Positions 8,064-15,604 of a stretch of DNA of 64,000 nt are shown piece after piece. This stretch comes from Xiamenia xianingshaonis (GTDB lineage Bacteria; Actinomycetota; Coriobacteriia; Coriobacteriales; Eggerthellaceae), in NCBI RefSeq assembly GCF_017945865.1, contig NZ_CP072829.1, positions 2,108,001 through 2,172,000 on the forward strand. Direction: 5' to 3'. How positions within the stretch are numbered: the stretch's first letter is position 1; every line of letters begins with the position of its first letter. Under the pieces are notes generated by a model. It worked only from the letters and a program-made list of their open reading frames with translations, was not told the origin of the DNA and did not search any database. The position numbers and the translations under genes are program-made.

Positions 8064-8259
8064 GGTTATATTGTGCGCCAAAACGCGAGTTCATAGTTTA
8101 GCGGCTTGTTTTGCGTGCGTCAAGAGGTTGATTCGGAAATTTTGAACGCACGTCCACAATGACGGCCGAAATGCGGCCGCGGTGCGGCCGCGACGCCGCG
8201 GCCGACAGCCGGCACGTCCGACGGCGCCCTGTTTGCCGGCGCCGTCGTGATCGCGCGTG

Positions 8260-9297
8260 CTATACGCTCGGGTCGTAGCCGAAGCTTTCCGTCCAGTAAT
8301 AGTGGTAGGCGTCGTCTACGTTCACGCAGGCTGCGCCCATGACGTTGTATTCCGGACTGAGGACGTTCTTTCGGTGACCAGCCGACCGCATCCAGCCGTT
8401 GTGCACTTTTGCCGCGCTCGTGGGACCGGCCGCGAGGTTTTCGCCCGCCTCGGTCAATCCGCCGGGGTACGCCGTGAAGCACGAGCTGCCATTTGGCCGC
8501 GTGTGCGAGAAGTTGCCGGGCGTCGAGCTTTCGCGGGCCCGGATCAAGGCGGTGTCGGTCAGCGAATCGCTCCACTGCAAAGGCGCCACGCCGATTCGGG
8601 CGCGGGCCTGGTTCACCAGGTCAAGCAATTCCCGCGCGTCGATCTTGGTGACCTCCCACACGCCGTCGCTGTTCACCCAATAACTGCCGATGTAGCGGTT
8701 GGTCGCCATCACGCCTGATTCGGGCAAGAAGTAATACCACTCCCCTGAAATTTCCTTCCATCCGGTAGCCATCGCCCCCGAAGGATTGAGGTAGTACCAT
8801 TGCGCCCCCGACTTGAGCCAGCCCGTTTTCATAGCGCCGCTGCTGTCGAAGCAATACCAGGTATCCCCCACGCGCTGCCATCCGGTGACCATGGACCCGT
8901 ACGTGGGATGCAGGTAATACCACGTTTTGCCCACCTTGCGCCAGCCGGTGGCCATGGCGCCAGACGAATCGCAGTAGTACCAGCGCCCGCCCGACTTTAT
9001 CCATCCGGTCTGCATCCAGCCGTTTCGGTCGAAGAAGTAGGACGACCCGCCGATGCGCAGACTGCCGCTCGTCGGATATGTGCCGTTGTCGAACAAATAC
9101 CACCAGGCATGCTTCGCCCGGCTGTACTGCCACGACCCCTTCGCCGCCGCGTAGGCGACGGACCCGCCTTCGCCCAAATCGCTCTTGACGAGCGGCTGGG
9201 CGGCCACGGCGCCAACGGCAAGCCCGCTTGCCAGCACCAGGGCCATCATCGCAGACAGACCCTTCGCCGCCCAGTTTCCGCGCTGCTTCACAGCCAT
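8260..9297 (-). CDS. Secreted cell-wall-repeat protein with CAP/SCP domain
   Basis: A 345-residue exported protein. It has a signal peptide ending near AVGAVAA, then about seven cell-wall-binding repeats (PF01473-like, pattern GW..sgg.WYY.dssGaM.tG, residues ~55-220), and a C-terminal CAP domain (~225-345) beginning LLDLVNQARARIGVAPLQW and containing GENLAAG and HRKNVLSPEYNVMG. CAP proteins bind cell-wall or lipid ligands and some are proteases. In other bacteria such repeats bind choline on teichoic acid; what they bind here is unknown. The start with AGAGGG upstream is preferred over one ten codons earlier. Two other proteins of the window (an L,D-transpeptidase and an NlpC/P60 enzyme) carry the same repeats. 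Confidence 0.9.
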   Translation of the reverse strand: MAVKQRGNWAAKGLSAMMALVLASGLAVGAVAAQPLVKSDLGEGGSVAYAAAKGSWQYSRAKHAWWYLFDNGTYPTSGSLRIGGSSYFFDRNGWMQTGWIKSGGRWYYCDSSGAMATGWRKVGKTWYYLHPTYGSMVTGWQRVGDTWYCFDSSGAMKTGWLKSGAQWYYLNPSGAMATGWKEISGEWYYFLPESGVMATNRYIGSYWVNSDGVWEVTKIDARELLDLVNQARARIGVAPLQWSDSLTDTALIRARESSTPGNFSHTRPNGSSCFTAYPGGLTEAGENLAAGPTSAAKVHNGWMRSAGHRKNVLSPEYNVMGAACVNVDDAYHYYWTESFGYDPSV

Positions 9298-9349
9298 CAC
9301 CAACCCTCTTTCCCCAAAGAGCGCCACTCGATCTCATGTCATGCGAAGC

Positions 9350-9378
9350 ATTGTAGCATATACAAACATCTGTTTCAA
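9350..9378 (-). promoter_or_regulatory. Promoter of the CAP-domain gene
   Basis: TTGAAA (9373-9378) and TACAAT (9350-9355) are separated by exactly 17 bp on the minus strand, close to the sigma-70 consensus. The predicted start lies about 45 bases before the ATG. Confidence 0.75.
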
Positions 9379-9452
9379 TTTGGAAAGGCAAGAAAAGGGA
9401 CTTTCCTGGAAAAATATTTGCAGAGAGAACCCTTTTCGGGTCACTTTGCGCA

Positions 9453-10016
9453 TCAGTCGTCCAGCTGGTCCTCCAGCTTTCGACGTTGCTCGATGGCGCT
9501 GCGGAAGCAGGCGGCCAGCACGATCACGCTCAGCCCGAAGGCAAGCCCGAAGAAGACCGCGCCGATAGCCAGGTCGCCCGCCCAGGCAACCTGCGACCAG
9601 CCGACGATCTGCACTTCCGCGACGATGCGCAAAAGCGCAGTCAAAACACCCAGGCTCGTTGCGATGACCAGCGACAACAACACGACGTAGTCCCACGGGA
9701 CGCGCTCGGCCTGCGCAAAGCGGCTGTGCACGTCGACGATGCCTTCGCGCATCTGCATGGCCAGCGGCACGAACGACCCGAGCAGCATGACGATCATCAG
9801 CAGATTCTGGGCAGGAAACACGCCCTGCCCCGCGGAAGTCAACAGCTCGCAATCCGCCACGCCGGCCACCTGGTCGAGCATGATCGCGTAGTACGTGGTG
9901 ATCATGCCTCCGACCAGCAGAATCGCGTATCCGACGCGCGTGGTCCGATTCTCCGTCTCGACCAGCCTCTCGTCCTCCGGCCCCCAGTACGTGCGCCAAC
10001 GCTCCATCAGTTTCAT
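9453..10016 (-). CDS. Uncharacterised four-helix membrane protein paired with XRE regulator
   Basis: A 187-residue integral membrane protein with four hydrophobic segments (about 28-50, 72-92, 112-135, 148-172). The N-terminal segment RWRTYWGPEDERLVETENR and the C-terminal RSAIEQRRKLEDQLDD are charged and probably cytoplasmic. No enzymatic motif is visible. Its start overlaps the stop of the XRE gene by four bases (ATGA), so the two are translationally coupled. Small XRE/membrane-protein pairs of this layout are common in Firmicutes and Actinobacteria, but their function is mostly unknown. Confidence 0.82.
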   Translation of the reverse strand: MKLMERWRTYWGPEDERLVETENRTTRVGYAILLVGGMITTYYAIMLDQVAGVADCELLTSAGQGVFPAQNLLMIVMLLGSFVPLAMQMREGIVDVHSRFAQAERVPWDYVVLLSLVIATSLGVLTALLRIVAEVQIVGWSQVAWAGDLAIGAVFFGLAFGLSVIVLAACFRSAIEQRRKLEDQLDD

Positions 10017-10237
10017 GTCGTCCTCCTCGCGTTTTCCTCATCCCAAAACAGATCGTCCAGCGTTTTGCCGAGCGTCTTGCAAATGCCGATGCACAGCTTC
10101 AACGACGGGTTGTAGCGGCCGGCCTCGATCAGCCCGATCGTCTGCCGCGTGGCCCCCACGAGCTCGGCAAGCTGCGCCTGCGAAAGCCCCGCTTCCATGC
10201 GAGCCACCTTCAACCGCATGTTTTTCCGTTCGTTCAC
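10013..10237 (-). CDS. XRE family transcriptional regulator (small)
   Basis: A 74-residue protein that is almost only a Cro/C1-type helix-turn-helix: LKVARMEAGLSQAQLAELVGATRQTIGLIEAGRYNPSL, then LGKTLDDLFW. This short form (YozG/PopR-like) regulates its own operon in many species. It starts with GTG after AAGGG; an ATG six codons later is possible. It is followed by, and overlaps, the membrane-protein gene. A perfect -35 box and an inverted repeat overlap its promoter, which fits autorepression. Confidence 0.9.
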   Translation of the reverse strand: MNERKNMRLKVARMEAGLSQAQLAELVGATRQTIGLIEAGRYNPSLKLCIGICKTLGKTLDDLFWDEENARRTT

Positions 10238-10299
10238 GCAACCCTTCGCTTCCGTTTCGCGCCGAAGCCTTCGCCCGAACGCTTTTCAAGGTCTTTTGA

Positions 10300-10353
10300 G
10301 ATGCAACATATATCGTACACTTGCACAATATATCTTGCATCGCTGGTTGTCAA
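10300..10353 (-). promoter_or_regulatory. Promoter and overlapping inverted repeat of the XRE operon
   Basis: On the minus strand TTGACA (10348-10353) and TATTGT (10325-10330) are 17 bp apart. The inverted repeat GATGCAA/TTGCATC (10300-10341) spans the spacer, -10 box and start region, and its arms are followed by related ATATAT blocks. A repressor bound there would block the promoter. Confidence 0.65.
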
Positions 10354-10512
10354 GAGAAAAAGCGAAAACCGGGAGGACCGAGAAGTCCGACAGAGAGGCA
10401 GCGAAAACCGAAAGGGCTGGAGACTAGAACGGCCAGAGCGGGAGGCTGGCGGATCCCGTGCGACAGCCCCGTCTCCGTCGAACCCACCCTCCCCTTTCGG
10501 CCGCAGCCCTTG

Positions 10513-11988
10513 CTACGCCGTCAGCAGAAACGCGTTCATCAGGGCGTTCAGCACGAACAGGCCGGCCGTCATCAGGACAAACAGGCCGATGCGCTTCGTG
10601 TCGCCGACGGCCAGGCGCGTCTTCGGGTCGAGAGGATGACGCTTCGGGTCGACCTGCGACAGGCCTCCGTACAGGCGCTTGAACACCACGTACGCTACCA
10701 CCCCGGACGCCAAAAACAGCATGGTCGCCAGAAAATCCGCCACGGGATTCAGGCACAGCACGAACGTCGCGATGCAGAACGTCAGCGCCGCGTACAGGCC
10801 CAGTCCCAGCTTCCCGCCGCCGATGACGTACATGTCGCTCGGCCGCTGCTCAACGGGGTAAAGCTTGCGCAGCCGCCCGACAATGAAGCCCAAAAACATG
10901 TAGCGGGCCAAAATGAACACGATGTTCATCTCGACGATGGACACGAAATCGAACTGCGAAAACACCAGCGATGACAGCGCGATGGTCAAAACGCCCACGT
11001 ACGGGCTGCGCCCGGACCGGTCGACCTTGCGGATGAACTGGGGAAACAGGTTGTCTTCCGACAACACCCAGAAACTGCGCGAACCCGACGCCAAATAGGT
11101 GTTGTAGATCGTGCACTGGCTCATGATGGCGACGATGAGGAAAATGGCCACGCCCGTATGCCCCAGCACCTGCGAAAAAATGGTGCCGAAGCCCAGCACC
11201 TCGTCCGAGAAGCCGCCCTCGATGCCCCATTCGGTCCACGACCCGACAGGATAGGCCCCCAAGCAGGCAAGCGTCGGCAGGATGTAGGACAGCGCGATAA
11301 GCGGCAGCGCAATGCGGAAGCCCTTCGCCACGTTGCGCGAGTCTTCGTACTCGCCCGACATGGCCGCGATGCACTCGTAGCCGCAATACATCCAAATGCC
11401 CAGGCCGATCGATTGCGCCAGGCAGTCCATCGGCGCGTCGGGGTCGGCGAAAATGGGATCGAAGGGGTTCGTCTGCCAGTTCATGAAGCCGAAAACGACC
11501 GCCATGCCGAACACGACGAGGATGAGCACCGAGAAAAACGAGCTGATGCGCTCCACTTCCACAAGGCCCACGAGATTGATGACCGTAAAGCACCCCACAA
11601 CCAAAAGTTTCACGATGAACGAGCCGGCGTCGTCAAGCGTCAGCAGCTGGGCCGTATAGCCGCCCACCATGGCAATGTAGGCGCCGGACGAGATGTAGGT
11701 GTCCATGGACGTCCACCAGCCAGCCTGAAAGCCCCAGAATTCCCCGAACGCCTCTTTCGCCCAAGCGTAGATGCCGCCCTCGCGCGGCAAAACGGCGTTG
11801 GCCTCCGCGACCAGACGGCTGATCGGGTGGGCCCACACGACGGGCAGCACGATGAGGATGATGAGTGTAAGCCCTGGTCCCGAGGATGAAATGATCTCTT
11901 CGATGCCGAACGCGCCAGCCGACACCAAGCAAAACAGCATGAACGCGATGCCCAGTGCGCTGATGTTGCTTTTCCGCAAGGAACGCAC
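10513..11988 (-). CDS. APC family amino acid permease
   Basis: A 491-residue inner-membrane amino acid transporter with about twelve helices. The family signature is in helix 1 (GIAFMLFCLVSAGAFGIEEIISSSGPG) and in the helix 2 region (AVLPREGGIYAWAKEAFG), as in amino acid/polyamine antiporters. The start is GTG with AAGGA upstream; longer readings begin in non-coding DNA. It lies downstream of the split-kinase operon on the same strand after 276 bp, so it may be a target rather than a member. The spacer holds CCGACAGAGAGGC (12158-12170), which recurs on the far side of the gene at 10387. The substrate cannot be told. Confidence 0.88.
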   Translation of the reverse strand: MRSLRKSNISALGIAFMLFCLVSAGAFGIEEIISSSGPGLTLIILIVLPVVWAHPISRLVAEANAVLPREGGIYAWAKEAFGEFWGFQAGWWTSMDTYISSGAYIAMVGGYTAQLLTLDDAGSFIVKLLVVGCFTVINLVGLVEVERISSFFSVLILVVFGMAVVFGFMNWQTNPFDPIFADPDAPMDCLAQSIGLGIWMYCGYECIAAMSGEYEDSRNVAKGFRIALPLIALSYILPTLACLGAYPVGSWTEWGIEGGFSDEVLGFGTIFSQVLGHTGVAIFLIVAIMSQCTIYNTYLASGSRSFWVLSEDNLFPQFIRKVDRSGRSPYVGVLTIALSSLVFSQFDFVSIVEMNIVFILARYMFLGFIVGRLRKLYPVEQRPSDMYVIGGGKLGLGLYAALTFCIATFVLCLNPVADFLATMLFLASGVVAYVVFKRLYGGLSQVDPKRHPLDPKTRLAVGDTKRIGLFVLMTAGLFVLNALMNAFLLTA

Positions 11989-12264
11989 CGATCCTTGCGG
12001 AGGATTCGGAGGAAAGAGCCCGTCACCCCCGGAGGGAGGTTGATCTTCAGAAAGCAAGAGGAGCCACCCCGCTTCACGCCGCGCCAATAAAGGGAGTCTG
12101 CAGTGTAAACGATTCGCCCCGTTTTCGCGAGGGGATTTTTGGATTGTCAAAGAGAAGCCGACAGAGAGGCGAGGGCGGCCGTCCACCAGGTGGCAGAGAG
12201 ATGACAGAGGGACGGGGTATTCGCCACCTCGCCCTTCACCAACTTGCCCGCACGCCAGCCTGCG

Positions 12265-13152
12265 CTACTCGAACTCCTGCTGCAGCTGGCGGCACATCTC
12301 GCGCGCCTCGTCCACGTCGCCCCGCTTCCACAGCGCTTCGACCACCAAGACGTGGTTGCGCACGTCGTGGCGCAGGCGGGCGACCTGCTCGACTTCCTGC
12401 GCGACGCCGCGAAACTCTTTCGTAGACGCGTCGATCCGCTCTTCCAGCGCCTGCGAGCGGGCCTCGATCGCCTGCTTGCGCGCCGATATTGCCACGGCCA
12501 GCAAAATGACCAGGTCGGTCAAGAAAAACAGCCCGATGACCGCCACCGACATGCCCGTGACCAGCGGCTCGTCGCTCACCGATTCGCACACCCGGTTCAT
12601 CAGCAGCGCAAGCGCCAATTGCACGGCGGGGAACCACAAAAAGTTAACCACGGTAAACGTTTGGTTGGAAACTGACCCGTCGCGAGAAAGCCCCAAATGC
12701 TTCAGCAGCTTCCCAAAACCGACGTATATGAGAAAGACGATCACCAGGTTCACAATGCTGAGCAGGGTAAATTCCGCAAGGCGTGGATAGACGACGTCGT
12801 AGTTGGCAACGGGCTCGCCCGAGATGACCATCCAGGCGAAGCTGAAGGGAAACTCCGTCAGCGCCATGACGATCACCGACATGAAGGTAACCACAAGCCG
12901 CGTCCAAAAAGGCATCGGGCCGAACAGGATCGGGGAAAACGCCAGCGCGTACGCGAAAACGATGCGCTGCCACGATCCGATTTCCCAGAACGCGAAGACC
13001 ATCAGGACCATGCCCACGATCTGCACGGCCCAATAGAGCGCCTTGCGCTCAACGGCCAGGTAGCGGCTCACCGCATATGCGAACAGCACTTGGGCAGGGA
13101 CGCCGGAAACCAGCATCACCGCCACGTGCTCAAAATCGTATTCAAGCATCAT
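12265..13152 (-). CDS. AgrC-like membrane sensor with DHp histidine but no ATPase domain
   Basis: A 295-residue protein with six to seven transmembrane helices (residues ~8-225), then a coiled linker (226-256) and a dimerisation/phospho-acceptor segment RLRHDVRNH with His262. The chain stops 33 residues later, exactly where a GHKL ATPase domain would begin. Downstream DNA in other frames does not encode one, so this is not a simple frameshift. The start ATG-ATG lies inside the last codons of the upstream ATPase gene, giving an 11-base overlap and coupled translation. Agr-type sensors detect peptides; no AgrB or AgrD gene is visible. It probably works as a heterodimer with the preceding gene product. 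Confidence 0.82.
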   Translation of the reverse strand: MMLEYDFEHVAVMLVSGVPAQVLFAYAVSRYLAVERKALYWAVQIVGMVLMVFAFWEIGSWQRIVFAYALAFSPILFGPMPFWTRLVVTFMSVIVMALTEFPFSFAWMVISGEPVANYDVVYPRLAEFTLLSIVNLVIVFLIYVGFGKLLKHLGLSRDGSVSNQTFTVVNFLWFPAVQLALALLMNRVCESVSDEPLVTGMSVAVIGLFFLTDLVILLAVAISARKQAIEARSQALEERIDASTKEFRGVAQEVEQVARLRHDVRNHVLVVEALWKRGDVDEAREMCRQLQQEFE

Positions 13153-14104
13153 CAGCTCGTTTCTCGTCGCGAGGCACGCCTGCGGCGCCGACGTTGAGCG
13201 CCAGCTCGGTATCGAACACGCCCTCGTCGGAGGCCGTCGAAAACGTGCCCTCATAGCGGCTCGCCAGGCTCTCAAGGATAGACAGGCCCCACCCGTGCTG
13301 CGGAAGCGCCGAACTTTCCTCGCCCTTCGCGAAGGAAACGCGCGAGCGCTTCGGCACGGGTCGGCTGCGGTCGAGACAGCTGTTGCGCATGGACACCCAC
13401 AAAAAGCCGTGCGCCGTCGTGGCCTTCACCTGGACGAATCGCTCGCCTTCCGGCAGGCTTTCGCATGCATGTATGGCGTTGTCGAACAAATTGGAGAACA
13501 GGCAGCACAGCTCGACGTCGGAAAGGGGCAGGTCACGGGGCAGCTGCAAGTCTAAAACGACGGCGATGCCCTTCTGCTCGCACTGATTCGCCTTCATCGC
13601 CGCAAGCGTGTTGACGATGGGGTTGGCGCAATAGCGAAGCGGCGCGTGCAGAGACGCGAACGCCTCGTCCGCCGAATCGGCCGATGCGGCGCCTTCGGGC
13701 AGCGTGCCATCCGACAGGCTTTCCCCGAGCGCCCGCACCTTGTCTTGCAGCGCCTGCTTGATCTGCCGGGCCTCGTCGAGATTGCTCTGCGCGCACGCCC
13801 GCTGCTGCTCCTGCTCGCGAACGACCTGTTCAAGCAAGCGGTTTCGAATGCGCTTCTGGTCGACGGCCTGGGCACGCCTCAGCAGCTTGAACAGCAAAAC
13901 GTCGACCGGAACGCAGCACGCGCCGACGATCAGGACCCACGCCAGCCAATTCAAAGGCAGGCCGTAGACCACGATGCACGCCGCGACCACAACGAGCGCG
14001 GCCAGCTGGCTTGCCGGAAACAGCAGCTTGCCGGCACGTTGCACGGTGGAACCGTGTCGTGAAAGCGCGTCGAGCACGCTGTCAATCGCGGATTCTTTCT
14101 GCAC
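13142..14104 (-). CDS. GHKL-type histidine kinase ATPase subunit lacking the phospho-acceptor histidine
   Basis: A 320-residue protein with two short membrane helices (~28-75), a coiled coil (~78-130) and a C-terminal HATPase_c_5 domain. The N-box NLFDNAIHACE and G-box GWGLSILESLASRYEGTF are typical of the AgrC/CitA-like kinases. At the place where those kinases carry the H-D-x-x-N-H motif it has QALQDKVRAL, with no histidine. The next gene encodes that missing part. It starts with GTG after AAAGGCGCAGG and lies 15 bases after the response regulator gene. The likely role is to bind ATP and phosphorylate the partner in trans. Confidence 0.85.
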   Translation of the reverse strand: MQKESAIDSVLDALSRHGSTVQRAGKLLFPASQLAALVVVAACIVVYGLPLNWLAWVLIVGACCVPVDVLLFKLLRRAQAVDQKRIRNRLLEQVVREQEQQRACAQSNLDEARQIKQALQDKVRALGESLSDGTLPEGAASADSADEAFASLHAPLRYCANPIVNTLAAMKANQCEQKGIAVVLDLQLPRDLPLSDVELCCLFSNLFDNAIHACESLPEGERFVQVKATTAHGFLWVSMRNSCLDRSRPVPKRSRVSFAKGEESSALPQHGWGLSILESLASRYEGTFSTASDEGVFDTELALNVGAAGVPRDEKRADDA

Positions 14105-14119
14105 CCTGCGCCTTTCGCT

Positions 14120-14842
14120 CTACGACAAACTTCCCTCGTGGATGTTTTTCACCAGACAATCCCTCGTGGCTTGATACCGATGTTGGCTGATCGGTATCTC
14201 CTCACCCGTCGAAAGCAGCAGCTCTTTTTTCTGGAGCGCCTGCACATAATCCAGGTTGACGAGAAAGCTGCGATGACACTGGATGAACCGGTCCGGCAGC
14301 TGCTTCATGATCTCCGACAGCTTCCCGTACATCTCGAGAGTGCCGTCCGGCGTTTTGATCTTTATTTTGCGCAGGTCGCTTTCGATGTATGCGATTTTGT
14401 GCAGTGGCACAAAAATAAGCCGCCCCGCCTGTTTGACCGGAAGGGCCTCGCGCGAAAGCTGGTCGAGGTTGGCACACGCCTTGTCGAGCGCCTCGAAGAG
14501 CTTTTCCCGCTTGACGGGTTTCACGAGAAAATAGGCGTGATTGGTCTGATAGACGTCGGTGCAGTGCTCGATGAAGCTGGTGACGTAGATGATCTGCGTG
14601 CCGATGTCCGATTGATAGCGGGACTTGACCACGTCGATGCCGCTCGCCTCGCCGTTCTCGTCAAGGCAGATGTCCATGAACACGATGTTGAACGAGGCTC
14701 CTGCGTCCAAGGCCTCTTCAAATTCCTGGGCTGACAAAAAGACCTCGATCTTCGGAGCGACTTCCTGGGGATATTCCAAAACCAGGTCTTTCAGCGTCAG
14801 CGCCGCCTGTTTGTCATCGTCCACTATCGCCAGTCGGTTCAT
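14120..14842 (-). CDS. LytTR-type response regulator
   Basis: A 240-residue two-component regulator of the AgrA/LytR class. The receiver domain (1-125) shows the acidic pair VDDD, the phospho-acceptor Asp in FMDICLD and the conserved Lys in KPVKREKL. The LytTR DNA-binding domain (~140-240) has IAYIESDLRKIKI and FIQCHRSFLVNLDYV. The ATG has GGAGGGGG eleven bases upstream. It is the first gene of a three-gene operon with the two kinase halves. A 13-G tract lies at the predicted transcription start 147 bases upstream. Confidence 0.93.
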   Translation of the reverse strand: MNRLAIVDDDKQAALTLKDLVLEYPQEVAPKIEVFLSAQEFEEALDAGASFNIVFMDICLDENGEASGIDVVKSRYQSDIGTQIIYVTSFIEHCTDVYQTNHAYFLVKPVKREKLFEALDKACANLDQLSREALPVKQAGRLIFVPLHKIAYIESDLRKIKIKTPDGTLEMYGKLSEIMKQLPDRFIQCHRSFLVNLDYVQALQKKELLLSTGEEIPISQHRYQATRDCLVKNIHEGSLS

Positions 14843-14988
14843 GCGTCGAATCGCCCCCTCCCATCGCCGCGCACAGCAGGGACGCCGTTCGCCGGACAAA
14901 GCAGCCTGCACAAGCCGCACCCGTCCGTTACTTGCTCGGCAGACGAGCCGACCGGTGATGCCAGACGTGAATCGCCTGAGCAAGGAAG

Positions 14989-15009
14989 CCCCCCCCCCCC
15001 CGAACTATA
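14989..15009 (-). promoter_or_regulatory. Promoter -10 box abutting a 13-G tract
   Basis: On the minus strand TATAGT (15004-15009) is followed by TC and an uninterrupted run of 13 G (14989-15001). The expected start of transcription falls inside the run. No good -35 is seen. Such tracts change length by slippage during replication and can also cause reiterative initiation by RNA polymerase. The adjoining stretch to 15265 is strongly purine-biased on the plus strand and holds no gene that I can support. Confidence 0.55.
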
Positions 15010-15287
15010 CAACGACGCGGCCTCGCAGCGACGCGGAAGAAGGGCGATCGCAGGCAGCGAAGCGGGGGACGGTATATGAGCAGCATAGGGCAGGCGGCAG
15101 GAGGCAGGGGACAGAAGCGGGACGGGGAGGTTGGGGGTGGAGTTGGCAGCGGAGAAATGGTTAGAAGATGGGACGGGGCGGCAGGCGCGACGGGGCGGAA
15201 AGCGGAAAGAGGTAGCGAAGGAAACGGGGTGGTAGGCAGAAAGAGGCAGACCCTTTCCGCCTAGCCGGCCTGTTTCCGGCATTGTTT

Positions 15288-15543
15288 ATGTGAAGGAATT
15301 GTGTGTTTGAGATTAATTGGGCTTTATAGCGGGCCTCTTGCATCTTTTTTGGAGAAATCGGGCGTTCGAGGCATGAATGAGAGGCATTTTTAGGCCGATT
15401 TCGCTCTAGAACTCCCTTGGAGCCGCCATATCTACCGTATATATACGGTAGATTCAGCTATTGCCGCAAGGGATTTGACCGAAAAAGATGCGAGTCATAC
15501 CCAAAATACCCTGTTTCGTCTCCAGTACACAATTTCTTCACAT
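15288..15543. repeat. Inverted-repeat element, copy A
   Basis: A 256-bp non-coding element bounded by ATGTGAAG and CTTCACAT, which continue inward as near-complementary arms (TTGTGTGTTTGAGATT against TCTCCAGTACACAA). At its centre is the perfect 22-bp palindrome at 15431-15452 with core CCGTATATATACGG. Three more copies occur in this window. It lies between the regulator promoter region and the esterase gene. Confidence 0.85.
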
Positions 15544-15604
15544 AAGGAAACGCCTCAGCGGCGAATCCCTAAAACGAGATCGAAATTGTCGAGAATCGCC
15601 CTCG

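Noticed and set aside
8160-8215. Tandem GCGGCCGC blocks as an attachment site or CRISPR-like repeat
   Set aside because: Only three short GC-rich units without regular spacers or a duplicated tRNA end; no integrase or cas genes are near.
12187-12264. Missing ATPase domain of the sensor kinase downstream of its stop
   Set aside because: None of the three minus-strand frames encodes N- or G-box motifs here, so the sensor ends naturally.
15076-15264. 62-codon plus-strand frame as an AgrD-like peptide gene near the kinase operon
   Set aside because: It has no Cys, no amphipathic leader and no AgrB partner; its Gly/Arg composition reflects the purine-rich DNA.
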